Source: Mesostigma viride
Taxonomy: Eukaryota > Streptophyta > Mesostigmatophyceae > Mesostigmatales > Mesostigmataceae
Assembly (NCBI GenBank): GCA_009746045.1
Contig: RPFO01001543.1
Coordinates: 1-64,000 of the forward strand
Reading direction: 5' to 3'
DNA length: 64,000 nt
Shown: one piece after another, positions 11,401 to 22,400 of the stretch
How the letters are laid out: the number at the start of each line of letters is the position of its first letter
Position numbering within the stretch: position 1 is the stretch's first letter
Position numbers and translations under genes: made by a program
The notes under the pieces: model-generated
Told to the model about the DNA's origin: nothing
What the model saw: only the letters and a program-made list of their open reading frames with translations
Database searches by the model: none

Positions 11401-14400
11401 AAAATTGGCACGGAAATGCGTGGGAAGTAGGCCGAACCGAAAATTGAACCAAAAACCCGTTCAGAAAAGTGTTCGAACTCAATTTTCGTTCAGTCTGAAC
11501 ACTCAAAATTTCCCGTTCAGTCTGAACCCTTAGTATTTGTAGTAGGATGTTTGGATAGAGATGCTTCGTCATAAACTCTTTCCCTGCCGTATATGCCCCC
11601 GGCATTTCTCGCGCATTTTGCTGAATTCAGCTTCTGTTCAGAACTCCTGAGACTCGATCTTAGGAGGGTGTGACGGCGTTCAGGCCGGCGGTTACGGGCC
11701 GTAACTCGCGGCTCCGCAGGATTTCAGGATTTGCCCTCGGCGTGGGGTGCGATCAGGCCGTACGGTACGGCGCCCGCGGCGATGTCAGGATGTTCGGGGT
11801 TCTCCTTGCGCAACACGATCGTAGTTAAGTAGTTGACAAGTTGGGGGCCCCTTCGGGGCCCAGACTTTTTGGCGCCTGAGCGGGCGATTGGCGCGTACAC
11901 CCGCGGGGTGCGTCCTCGGGAACGCCGGCGCCACGCGGGGTGCGCAGTGCGAAGGGGCAGTGGCCAAGGGCGCCGAGGCGGGGGGGCCAGCGGGAGCCCA
12001 AAAATTTCGGTTCGTACGGCCGTTTTTTAGGCGGAGCCCCTGCTTTTCACAGTTTCGAGCCGTTTTTTTCCCACGCTCGCCGTCTGAACACGTTCAGGTC
12101 AGTAATCTCGCTAAAATTGGCACGAAATTGCGTGGGAAGTAGGCCGAACCGAAAATTGAACCAAAAACCCGTTCAGAAAGTGTTCGAACTCAATTTTCGT
12201 TCAGTCTGAACACTCAAAATTTCCCGTTCAGTCTGAACCTTAGTATGTAGTAGGATGTTTGGAGAGAGATCCTTCGTAGTAACAAGTTAATCAGCCGTAT
12301 ATGCCCCACGGCATTTCTCGCGCATTTTGCTGAATTCAGTTTCTGTTCAGAACACATCAGACTCGATCTTAGGAGGGTGTGACGGCGTTCAGGCCGGCGG
12401 TTACGGGCCGTAACTCGCGGCTCCGCAGGATTTCAGGATGCCTTCGATCGTGGGGGTGCGATCAGGCCGTACGGTACGGCGCCCGCGGCGATGTCAGGAT
12501 GTTCGGGGTTCTCCCTTGCGCAACACGATCGTAGTTAAGTAGTTGACAAGTTGGGGGCCCCTTCGGGGCCCAGACTTTTTGGCGCCTGAGCGGGCGATTG
12601 GCGCGTACACCCGCGGGGTGCGTCCTCGGGAACGCCGGCGCCACGCGGGGCGCGCAGTGCGAAGGGGCAGTGGCCGAGGGCGCCGAGGCGGGGGGGCCAG
12701 CGGGAGCCCAAAAATTTCGGTTTCGTACGGCCGTTTTTTAAGCGGAGCCCCCTGCTTTCCACAGTTTCGAGCCGTTTTTTTTCCATGCTCCCCGTCTGAA
12801 CACGTTCAGGTCAGTCATCTCGCAAAAATTGGCACGAAATTGCGTGGGAAGTAGGCCGAACCGAAATTCAACCAAAAACCGTTCAGAAATGTGTTCGAAC
12901 TCAATATTCGTTCAGTCTGAACACTTGAAATTTCCCGTTCAGTCTGAACCCTTAGTATTTGTAGTAGGATGTTTGCTTCGGCAACAAACTCTTTCCCTGC
13001 CGTATATGCCCCCGGCATTTCTCGCGCATTTTGCTGAATTCGGCTTCCGTTCAGAACTGCTGACTCGATCTTAGGAGGGTGTGACGGCGTTCAGGCCGGC
13101 GGTTACGGGCCGTAACTCGCGGCTCCGCAGGATTTCAGGATTTGCCCTCGGCGTGGGGTGCGATCAGGCCGTACGGTACGGCGCCCGCGGCGATGTCAGG
13201 ATGTTCGGGGTTCTCCCTTGCGCAACACGATCGTAGTTAAGTAGTTGACAAGTTGGGGGCCCCTGCGGGGCCCAGACTTTTTGGCGCCTGAGCGGGCGAT
13301 TGGCGCGTACACCCGCGGGATGCGTCCTCGGGAACGCCGGCGCCACGCGGGGTGCGCAGTGCGAAGGGGCAGTGGCCGAGGGCGCCGAGGCGGGGGGGCC
13401 AGCGGGAGCCCAAAAATTTCGGTTCCGTACGGCCGTTTTTGGGGCTGAGCCCCCTGCTTTTCACAGTTTCTAGCCGTTTTTTGCCACGCTCCCCGTCTGA
13501 ACACGTTCAGTTGTGTCATCCCGCTAAAATTGGCACGAAAATTGCGTGGGAAGTAGGCCGAACCGAAAATTTAACCGACAAACCGTTCAAAATAGGGTTC
13601 GAACTAAATTTTCCGCACACTTCTCGTTCAGTCTGAACAGTCGAAATTTCCCGTTCAGTCTGAACCCTTAGTATTTCTAGTATTTTGTTTGGAGAGAGAT
13701 CCTTCGTGTATAAACTCTTCCTCCCAGCCGTATATGCCCCCCGGCATTTCTTGCGCATTTTGCTGAATTCAGCTTCTGTTCAGAATAGGTAAGACTCGAT
13801 CTTAGGAGGGTGTGACGGCGTTCAGACTAGCGGTTACGGGCCGTTACTCGCGGCTCCGCAGGATTTCAGGATTTGCCCTCGTTCGTGGGGGTGCGATCAG
13901 GCCGTACGGTACGGCGCCCGCGGCGATGTCAGGATGTTCGGGTTTCTCCCTTGCGCAACACGATCGTAGTTAAGTAGTTGACAAGTTGGGGGCCCCTTCG
14001 GGGCCCAGACTTTTTGGCGCCTGAGCGGGCGATTGGCGCGTACACCCGCGGGGTGCGTCCTCGGGAACGCCGGCGCCACGCGGGGTGCGCAGTGCGAAGG
14101 GGCAGTGGCCGAGGGCGCCGAGGCGGGGGGGCCAGCGGGAGCCCAAAAATTTCGGTTCGTACGGCCGTTTTTTAGGCGGAGCCCCTGCTTTTCACAGTTT
14201 CGAGCCGTTTTTTTCCCACGCTCGCCGTCTGAACACGTTCAGGTCAGTAATCTCGCTAAAATTGGCACGAAATGGCGTGGGAAGTAGGCCGAACCGAAAA
14301 TTGAACCAAAAACCGTTCAGAAAAGTGTTCGAACTCAATTTTCGTTCAGTCTGAACACTCAAAATTTCCCGTTCAGTCTGAACACTTAGTAAATGTAGTA

Positions 14401-17336
14401 GGATGTTTGGAGAGAGATCCTTCCCGTAGTAACAAGTTAATCAGCCGTATATGCCCCACGGCATTTCTCGCGCATTTTGCTGAATTCAGTTTCTGTTCAG
14501 AACACATCAGACTCGATCTTACGAGGGTGTGACGGCGTTCAGGCCGGCGGTTACGGGACGTAACTCGCGGCTCCGCAGGATTTCAGGATGGCCTTCGATC
14601 GTGGGGGTGCGATCAGGCCGTACGGTACGGCGCCCGCGGCGATGTCAGGATGTTCGGGTTCTCCCTTGCGCAACACGATCGTAGTTAAGTAGTTGACAAG
14701 TTGGGGGCCCCTGCGGGGCCCAGACTTTTTGGCGCCTGAGCGGGCGATTGGCGCGTACACCCGCGGGATGCGTCCTCGGGAACGCCGGCGCCACGCGGGG
14801 TGCGCAGTGCGAAGGGGCAGTGGCCGAGGGCGCCGAGGCGGGGGGGCCAGCGGGAGCCCAAAAATTTCGGTTCCGTACGGCCGTTTTTGGGGCTGAGCCC
14901 CCTGCTTTTCACAGTTTCTAGCCGTTTTTTGCCACGCTCCCCGTCTGAACACGTTCAGTTGTGTCATCCCGCTAAAATTGGCACGAAAATTGCGTGGGAA
15001 GTAGGCCGAACCGAAAATTTAACCGACAAACCGTTCAAAATAGGGTTCGAACTAAATTTTCCGCACACTTCTCGTTCAGTCTGAACAGTCGAAATTTCCC
15101 GTTCAGTCTGAACCCTTAGTATTTCTAGTATTTTGTTTGGAGAGAGATCCTTCGTGTATAAACTCTTCCTCCCAGCCGTATATGCCCCCCGGCATTTCTT
15201 GCGCATTTTGCTGAATTCAGCTTCTGTTCAGAATAGGTAAGACTCGATCTTAGGAGGGTGTGACGGCGTTCAGACTAGCGGTTACGGGCCGTTACTCGCG
15301 GCTCCGCAGGATTTCAGGATTTGCCCTCGTTCGTGGGGGTGCGATCAGGCCGTACGGTACGGCGCCCGCGGCGATGTCAGGATGTTCGGGTTTCTCCCTT
15401 GCGCAACACGATCGTAGTTAAGTAGTTGACAAGTTGGGGGCCCCTGCGGGGCCCAGACTTTTTGGCGCCTGAGCGGGCGATTGGCGCGTACACCCGCGGG
15501 ATGCGTCCTCGGGAACGCCGGCGCCACGCGGGGTGCGCAGTGCGAAGGGGCAGTGGCCGAGGGCGCCGAGGCGGGGGGGCCAGCGGGAGCCCAAAAATTT
15601 CGGTTCCGTACGGCCGTTTTTGGGGCTGAGCCCCCTGCTTTTCACAGTTTCTAGCCGTTTTTTGCCACGCTCCCCGTCTGAACACGTTCAGTTGTGTCAT
15701 CCCGCTAAAATTGGCACGAAAATTGCGTGGGAAGTAGGCCGAACCGAAAATTTAACCGACAAACCGTTCAAAATAGGGTTCGAACTAAATTTTCCGCACA
15801 CTTCTCGTTCAGTCTGAACAGTCGAAATTTCCCGTTCAGTCTGAACCCTTAGTATTTCTAGTATTTTGTTTGGAGAGAGATCCTTCGTGTATAAACTCTT
15901 CCTCCCAGCCGTATATGCCCCCCGGCATTTCTTGCGCATTTTGCTGAATTCAGCTTCTGTTCAGAATAGGTAAGACTCGATCTTAGGAGGGTGTGACGGC
16001 GTTCAGACTAGCGGTTACGGGCCGTTACTCGCGGCTCCGCAGGATTTCAGGATTTGCCCTCGTTCGTGGGGGTGCGATCAGGCCGTACGGTACGGCGCCC
16101 GCGGCGATGTCAGGATGTTCGGGTTTCTCCCTTGCGCAACACGATCGTAGTTAAGTAGTTGACAAGTTGGGGGCCCCTGCGGGGCCCAGACTTTTTGGCG
16201 CCTGAGCGGGCGATTGGCGCGTACACCCGCGGGATGCGTCCTCGGGAACGCCGGCGCCACGCGGGGTGCGCAGTGCGAAGGGGCAGTGGCCGAGGGCGCC
16301 GAGGCGGGGGGCCAGCGGGAGCCCAAAAATTTCGGTTCCGTACGGCCGTTTTTGGGGCTGAGCCCCCTGCTTTTCACAGTTTCTAGCCGTTTTTTGCCAC
16401 GCTCCCCGTCTGAACACGTTCAGTTGTGTCATCCCGCTAAAATTGGCACGAAAATTGCGTGGGAAGTAGGCCGAACCGAAAATTTAACCGACAAACCGTT
16501 CAAAATAGGGTTCGAACTAAATTTTCCGCACACTTCTCGTTCAGTCTGAACAGTCGAAATTTCCCGTTCAGTCTGAACCCTTAGTATTTCTAGTATTTTG
16601 TTTGGAGAGAGATCCTTCGTGTATAAACTCTTCCTCCCAGCCGTATATGCCCCCGGCATTTCTTGCGCATTTTGCTGAATTCAGCTTCTGTTCAGAATAG
16701 GTAAGACTCGATCTTAGGAGGGTGTGACGGCGTTCAGACTAGCGGTTACGGGCCGTTACTCGCGGCTCCGCAGGATTTCAGGATTTGCCCTCGTTCGTGG
16801 GGGTGCGATCAGGCCGTACGGTACGGCGCCCGCGGCGATGTCAGGATGTTCGGGTTTCTCCCTTGCGCAACACGATCGTAGTTAAGTAGTTGACAAGTTG
16901 GGGGCCCCTGCGGGGCCCAGACTTTTTGGCGCCTGAGCGGGCGATTGGCGCGTACACCCGCGGGATGCGTCCTCGGGAACGCCGGCGCCACGCGGGGTGC
17001 GCAGTGCGAAGGGGCAGTGGCCGAGGGCGCCGAGGCGGGGGGCCAGCGGGAGCCCAAAAATTTCGGTTCCGTACGGCCGTTTTTGGGGCTGAGCCCCCTG
17101 CTTTTCACAGTTTCTAGCCGTTTTTTGCCACGCTCCCCGTCTGAACACGTTCAGTTGTGTCATCCCGCTAAAATTGGCACGAAAATTGCGTGGGAAGTAG
17201 GCCGAACCGAAAATTTAACCGACAAACCGTTCAAAATAGGGTTCGAACTAAATTTTCCGCACACTTCTCGTTCATCGCGGCGATGTCAGGATGTTCGGGT
17301 TTCTCCCTTGCGCAACACGATCGTAGTTAAGTAGTT

Positions 17337-17528
17337 GAAAAGGCTAGAACTGCATGCAAAGAAGACATATTTACACACTTCTCGTTCAGTCTGAACAGTC
17401 GAAAAGGCTAGAACTGCATGCAAAGAAGACATATTTACACACTTCTCGTTCAGTCTGAACAGTCGAAAAGGCTAGAACTGCATGCAAAGAAGACATATTT
17501 ACACACTTCTCGTTCAGTCTGAACAGTC
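17337..17528 (+). repeat. Three 64-bp tandem copies containing array-flank sequence
   Basis: A unit breaks at GTAGTTAAGTAGTTGA and joins a segment beginning AAAGGCTAGAACTGCATGCA that is not part of the normal unit. This segment plus CACACTTCTCGTTCAGTCTG is repeated three times (starts 17337, 17401 and 17465). The same break and the same foreign segment form the right edge of the whole array at 18599-18635. Confidence 0.9.
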
Positions 17529-18599
17529 GAAATTTCCCGTTCAGTCTGAACCCTTAGTATTTCTAGTATTTTGTTTGGAGAGAGATCCTTCGTGTATAAA
17601 CTCTTCCTCCCAGCCGTATATGCCCCCCGGCATTTCTTGCGCATTTTGCTGAATTCAGCTTCTGTTCAGAATAGGTAAGACTCGATCTTAGGAGGGTGTG
17701 ACGGCGTTCAGACTAGCGGTTACGGGCCGTTACTCGCGGCTCCGCAGGATTTCAGGATTTGCCCTCGTTCGTGGGGGTGCGATCAGGCCGTACGGTACGG
17801 CGCCCGCGGCGATGTCAGGATGTTCGGGTTTCTCCCTTGCGCAACACGATCGTAGTTAAGTAGTTGACAAGTTGGGGGCCCCTGCGGGGCCCAGACTTTT
17901 TGGCGCCTGAGCGGGCGATTGGCGCGTACACCCGCGGGATGCGTCCTCGGGAACGCCGGCGCCACGCGGGGTGCGCAGTGCGAAGGGGCAGTGGCCGAGG
18001 GCGCCGAGGCGGGGGGGCCAGCGGGAGCCCAAAAATTTCGGTTCCGTACGGCCGTTTTTGGGGCTGAGCCCCCTGCTTTTCACAGTTTCTAGCCGTTTTT
18101 TGCCACGCTCCCCGTCTGAACACGTTCAGTTGTGTCATCCCGCTAAAATTGGCACGAAAATTGCGTGGGAAGTAGGCCGAACCGAAAATTTAACCGACAA
18201 ACCGTTCAAAATAGGGTTCGAACTAAATTTTCCGCACACTTCTCGTTCAGTCTGAACAGTCGAAATTTCCCGTTCAGTCTGAACCCTTAGTATTTCTAGT
18301 ATTTTGTTTGGAGAGAGATCCTTCGTGTATAAACTCTTCCTCCCAGCCGTATATGCCCCCCGGCATTTCTTGCGCATTTTGCTGAATTCAGCTTCTGTTC
18401 AGAATAGGTAAGACTCGATCTTAGGAGGGTGTGACGGCGTTCAGACTAGCGGTTACGGGCCGTTACTCGCGGCTCCGCAGGATTTCAGGATTTGCCCTCG
18501 TTCGTGGGGGTGCGATCAGGCCGTACGGTACGGCGCCCGCGGCGATGTCAGGATGTTCGGGTTTCTCCCTTGCGCAACACGATCGTAGTTAAGTAGTTG

Positions 18600-19177
18600 A
18601 AAAGGCTAGAACTGCATGCAAAGAAGACATATTTATTCTGCCTGCGTCACGCCGTCCTGCTGATATTACGAGCCACTTGGCCTAATGCGCTGCTTAAATT
18701 GGGACATGTGAAATATTGGCTCCATGCAATTGCTTGATTTTCAATTACCCAGTAAACAAATCAAATAGATAGCTACATAAACCTGACTTCGAGCACCATA
18801 TGGAAAATAATTAGTTGTAACTGAGTTTAGTCAAGCTAATCTGAGCATATCACTGCCGTGCCATATTTACTATACCCTTAACGTAGGCCTTTGCCCACGG
18901 CCGGGGGGATAGTGAAGGCACTTAATATTCATGCCGCAAACCTGAGCTAATCCTACCAAATGTACAGGCTAGCTACAGTGATACTCTTTTTCTAATTCTT
19001 ACATGTGGCGTTGGGTATCTAGATTTACGGGCTTTGTTGAACCGTGAACACCGACATCCTAAATCATGTCGAATGTCACTTGAGCGTGAGCCCCCAGGTT
19101 ATTTACCATTCCAGTTCTGACTTGAATTTTTTCGGCGCAGTTGGGGAGCACGGCGAGAGGCCGCTGGGCCTAATTGA

Positions 19178-19208
<31 letters not shown>

Positions 19209-19327
19209 CATCCGCTTCCGTGACTCATTACTGTCACCGCCAAGCGTGATCCACGGACGTTCATATCCATTGTGCTGACGAGAAAGCTGTCACAAGGAGC
19301 ATTGCAAAGTTGCCGGAGGGGCACAGC
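18600..19327. other. Array right flank and 5' region of the kinase gene
   Basis: This begins with the segment copied into the array at 17337, then unique AT-rich sequence. A (GT)6(AT)9 run lies at 19179-19208, about 120 bp before the proposed kinase start codon. No core promoter could be identified with confidence. Confidence 0.5.
19179..19208. repeat. (GT)n(AT)n dinucleotide repeat
   Basis: GTGTGTGTGTGT is followed by 18 bases of AT repeat. It lies just upstream of the first kinase exon. Confidence 0.95.
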
Positions 19328-19415
19328 ATGCAGTCCCAAGGCAAGAGCTTTGTGACTTCGGACGGAAGGATGCTCCTCCCCCCGGTACACCAGGTTGCAG
19401 GGCACGTTCTCAAAG
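19328..19415 (+). CDS. IPK-like kinase exon 1
   Basis: Encodes 29 residues ending HQVAGHVLK. The donor is AAAG then GTATTT, phase 1. HQVAGH is the N-lobe signature of the family. A second ATG at 19370 is also in frame. Confidence 0.75.
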
Positions 19416-22400
19416 GTATTTTTACTACGGCTTCTTTTCTAAGGTAAACCGTGTATTTTTTAGGTGGATGTTTGAGAACACTGGAAACCAACCTATCCAT
19501 TAATGCTAACCCCCTATCATCATGTGCCCTCTCCCACTGCCCTTCCCCCCTGCGCCCCATGTCTGCGCCCCCCCCCCCCCTTCCCCCTACAACATGGTTG
19601 AAAACCGGTTGGTTGTCGATCATGTTGTGCAGAGCGGGTGGGCCAGGGGCCCCTGCACGATGCGCGCGGCCGTTTCCTCAAGCCGGTGCAGGCGGGGCCC
19701 CGTGGCGGGCGCGAGGTGTCATTCTACGACCACCTGGAGCGGCTGCGGGGGTGCTGTTCACCAGCTGTGGCCTCCGCTCAGTCCGAGGCTTGCAACGGGC
19801 TGCAGGCTAGTAAAGGCCGAGAGGCGAGTGGGCAGCAGGCTGGTGGGCGAGAGGGGAGTGCTTGTGAGGCGATTGGGCAACAGGAAAGTGTAATAGAGGC
19901 AAGTGAGCTTGAGGGCAGAGGGCGAGAGGCTAGTGGACTAGAGCTTGAGGCAGGGCAAAGGATGGAATCAGCGGATGCGAGCGTGGTGGTTGAGCTTTTG
20001 CCCAATGGAAAGGATGGGAACGAGAACAGTGGAAGCCAGAAGGGGGGTTGTGAAAAGGATAGGCTTGCGGACGTGGATGGGGCCCTGCCGCCACGCTGGG
20101 GACATCTGCCAGAAGTCATCGCCGGCTTCTTCCCGCGCTTCCACGGGATATGCGAGGTCGACGGCATCGGTACGCTCCCTTTCTGCGATTGGAAGGGCAG
20201 CGACCATGTGATAGCGCTCCCTCTGTTTGCCTGGTGTAACGGCTACCTCTTGTTGTGTGGTGTAACAGCTCCCTCCCGCTGTGTGGTGGAGGTACTCCCT
20301 CTGGTTGTGGGCCGGAGTGGCAGTCATTGCCATGAATAGAGACCATTGTGACCATAAATGGTGATGGCTTGCTGTCATGGATACTTGACGGGCTGTTTCC
20401 ATCATGTCGCGGCGTGCGCCCTCGCTCTGTGCGGTGTAGCGTCAGGAGTGACAGTTGCCAGCGTCAGGAGTGACAGTTGCCAGCGTCAGGAGCGACAGTT
20501 ACCGCATTTCTATCCTTGGCCATCATCTTGCTTCTCCTGTACGGCGCGAAGACTTCTGTGCAATACACTGTGCTGGTGAAATAGTGTGCCCTCTGAAATG
20601 AATGGCATGTATGCCGCTAGGCCCTGGTGCCACGCACCCACCTCAAGTTTTAGGGTAGACGCCATCTCATACTAGACCAGCAGGTACTACTGTTAAAAAA
20701 TTGCTGTTGCCAGTGGTGCTGTGTACATTCATCAACATGTTCCCTGATTCTTGAAGTCCGTGAGACTCGCAAATTCCTCCACGTATTGGCAGCATCTGTG
20801 TACTGTACGAGTAGCAGCGCACACCAAGTGAGTGAAAAGGCCGAGCCCTGGCTCGATTGACACAAGCCTGGCTGGTTACTCATCAACGACCCATGCATAC
20901 GTTCACCAACAAGAGCCCCACCTAGGTTATAGAGGCAGACGGCCATGTCTTCGGCGAATTCGACTGGTCAGGGTCTTTAGATACTATAACGACTACGCGC
21001 CCTAGGCCGCTTGTCTGCCAAGTGCCAGCCCACACAGGACATGCCGTGTTTGAGATGGAGTTGGAGGACATGCCGTGTTGCATCATCCCGTGCAAACGAG
21101 GATCACAGGATGACCTACGCCACTTGCTCTGGCATGGTGGCCCACACGGAATCTACGCCACTTGCTCTGGCATGGTGGCCCACACGGAATGGGAGGCTGT
21201 GCCATGCGTTATCACTAACCAATCCACACTTCCATGCGACCTGGCGCCTCCCTGTCTGCAAGGGGGCTTGATGAGGGTAATGTTCGCGTGCACCAGCCCA
21301 GACTAACTCCTCCGCCATCCACCGCTGCTACCTTGCTCGCCTATCTGCCAGCGCACATGGAACTGGAGGACGTCACCTTCCCCTTCTCCAACCCGTGCGT
21401 TCTCGACGTGAAGGTGAGGGCCCCCTCCTGGGTGCCGTGTCGTCGATGGGGGGGACCATGCTGAAGGTTAAGTCGCCTGTCACATGCATGGACGGGAACG
21501 TCAAGGTGAGGCTCCTCACAGATGCCAGCACATGAGCGTGAGAGTGAGCCCCCCACTCCCCCACATGGATGTGATGATGATGGTGAACCATGCATTTGCC
21601 ACCATTTATGATGGGTGGGAAGGTGGAGCCCTTGGCACTCTTCACTGAGGGAAAATGGCGATGAAGTGATGAGGTCATCGCACGTTCCAGTACTACTATA
21701 TATGAAGTGATGAGGTCATCGCACGTTCCAGTACTACTATATATGAAGTGATGAGGTCATCGCACGTTCCAGTACTACTATGTATGAAGTGATGAGGTCA
21801 TCGCACGTTCCAGTACTACTATGTATGAAGTGATGAGGTCATCGCACGTTCCAGTACTACTATGTATGAAGTGATGAGGTCATCGCACGTTCCAGTACTA
21901 CTATATATGAAGTGATGAGGTCATCGCACGTTCCAGTACTACTACATACTTGAATGTACAATGTGGCTGATAAAGGTTGAAGGTGATGTTGCAGTTGATG
22001 TTACGTGCACAGAGAGATACCCGTTAGAGCAATAGCAATGCACTGGTGACGTAGCAATGTGCGATCGCAAGCCAAGGACCATGCAACCGCGCCATGCAAC
22101 TAGCGGAACAAGGTCGAGAGCAATGTGCTCCTGCCACCTGTCTTGTCGCCGCCAGTATGCTGCTGCCACGCACCAGGTATGCTGCCACGCATAGGCTACT
22201 GCCACATGTGCAGGGGATCCTAATTTTCCAAGTTCTTTGAGATGATGGGAAAGGTCGCGGGGGTGAACCGGAAGGCAGAGGGTCAGCTGGGAAGGAGTTT
22301 TCACTCGGAAGCAAAGATGATGCACCCGTGTGAGGTTGGCGACACCAGTGAAGCTTTTACTTTAGGCCTGCTGTAGCAACCGCTTTCTTCTGGCATCATG

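Larger units (their letters stand above)
5018..18599 (+). repeat. Satellite array, ~18 units of 695-733 bp, two sequence types
   Basis: The landmark GTTGACAAGTTGGGGGCCCC recurs near 5430, 6150, 6866, 7582, 8290, 8985, 9718, 10415, 11121, 11833, 12543, 13245, 13978, 14693, 15426, 16159, 16890 and 17864. Spacing is 695-733 bp, except one gap of 974 bp that holds an irregular junction. Type A units have loop TTC in the GC hairpin. Type B units (8985, 13245, 14693, 15426, 16159, 16890, 17864) have loop TGC, a GTTCAGTTGTGTCATCCC segment, and usually a 733-bp period. Units at the right end are nearly identical, which suggests recent homogenisation. Each unit is half AT-rich with GTTCAG-T-CTGAAC palindromes and half GC-rich. 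Open frames of 60-138 codons recur on both strands but are broken by indels between units, so I do not call them genes. Confidence 0.95.

Noticed and set aside
5255-18377. Recurrent open frames of 60-138 codons on both strands of the satellite (e.g. starting MTSWGPLRGPD)
   Set aside because: They sit in the GC-rich half, exist on both strands at once, and are shortened or shifted by one-base indels between units.
5018-18599. rDNA spacer or 5S rRNA array
   Set aside because: No rRNA sequence was recognised in or between the units.
20358-20579. Short frame in kinase intron 2 as a separate gene
   Set aside because: It overlaps direct repeats, has no family features, and lies between two well-supported exons.
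21661-21947. CRISPR-like array
   Set aside because: The 41-bp units are directly abutting without unique spacers, inside a eukaryotic intron.
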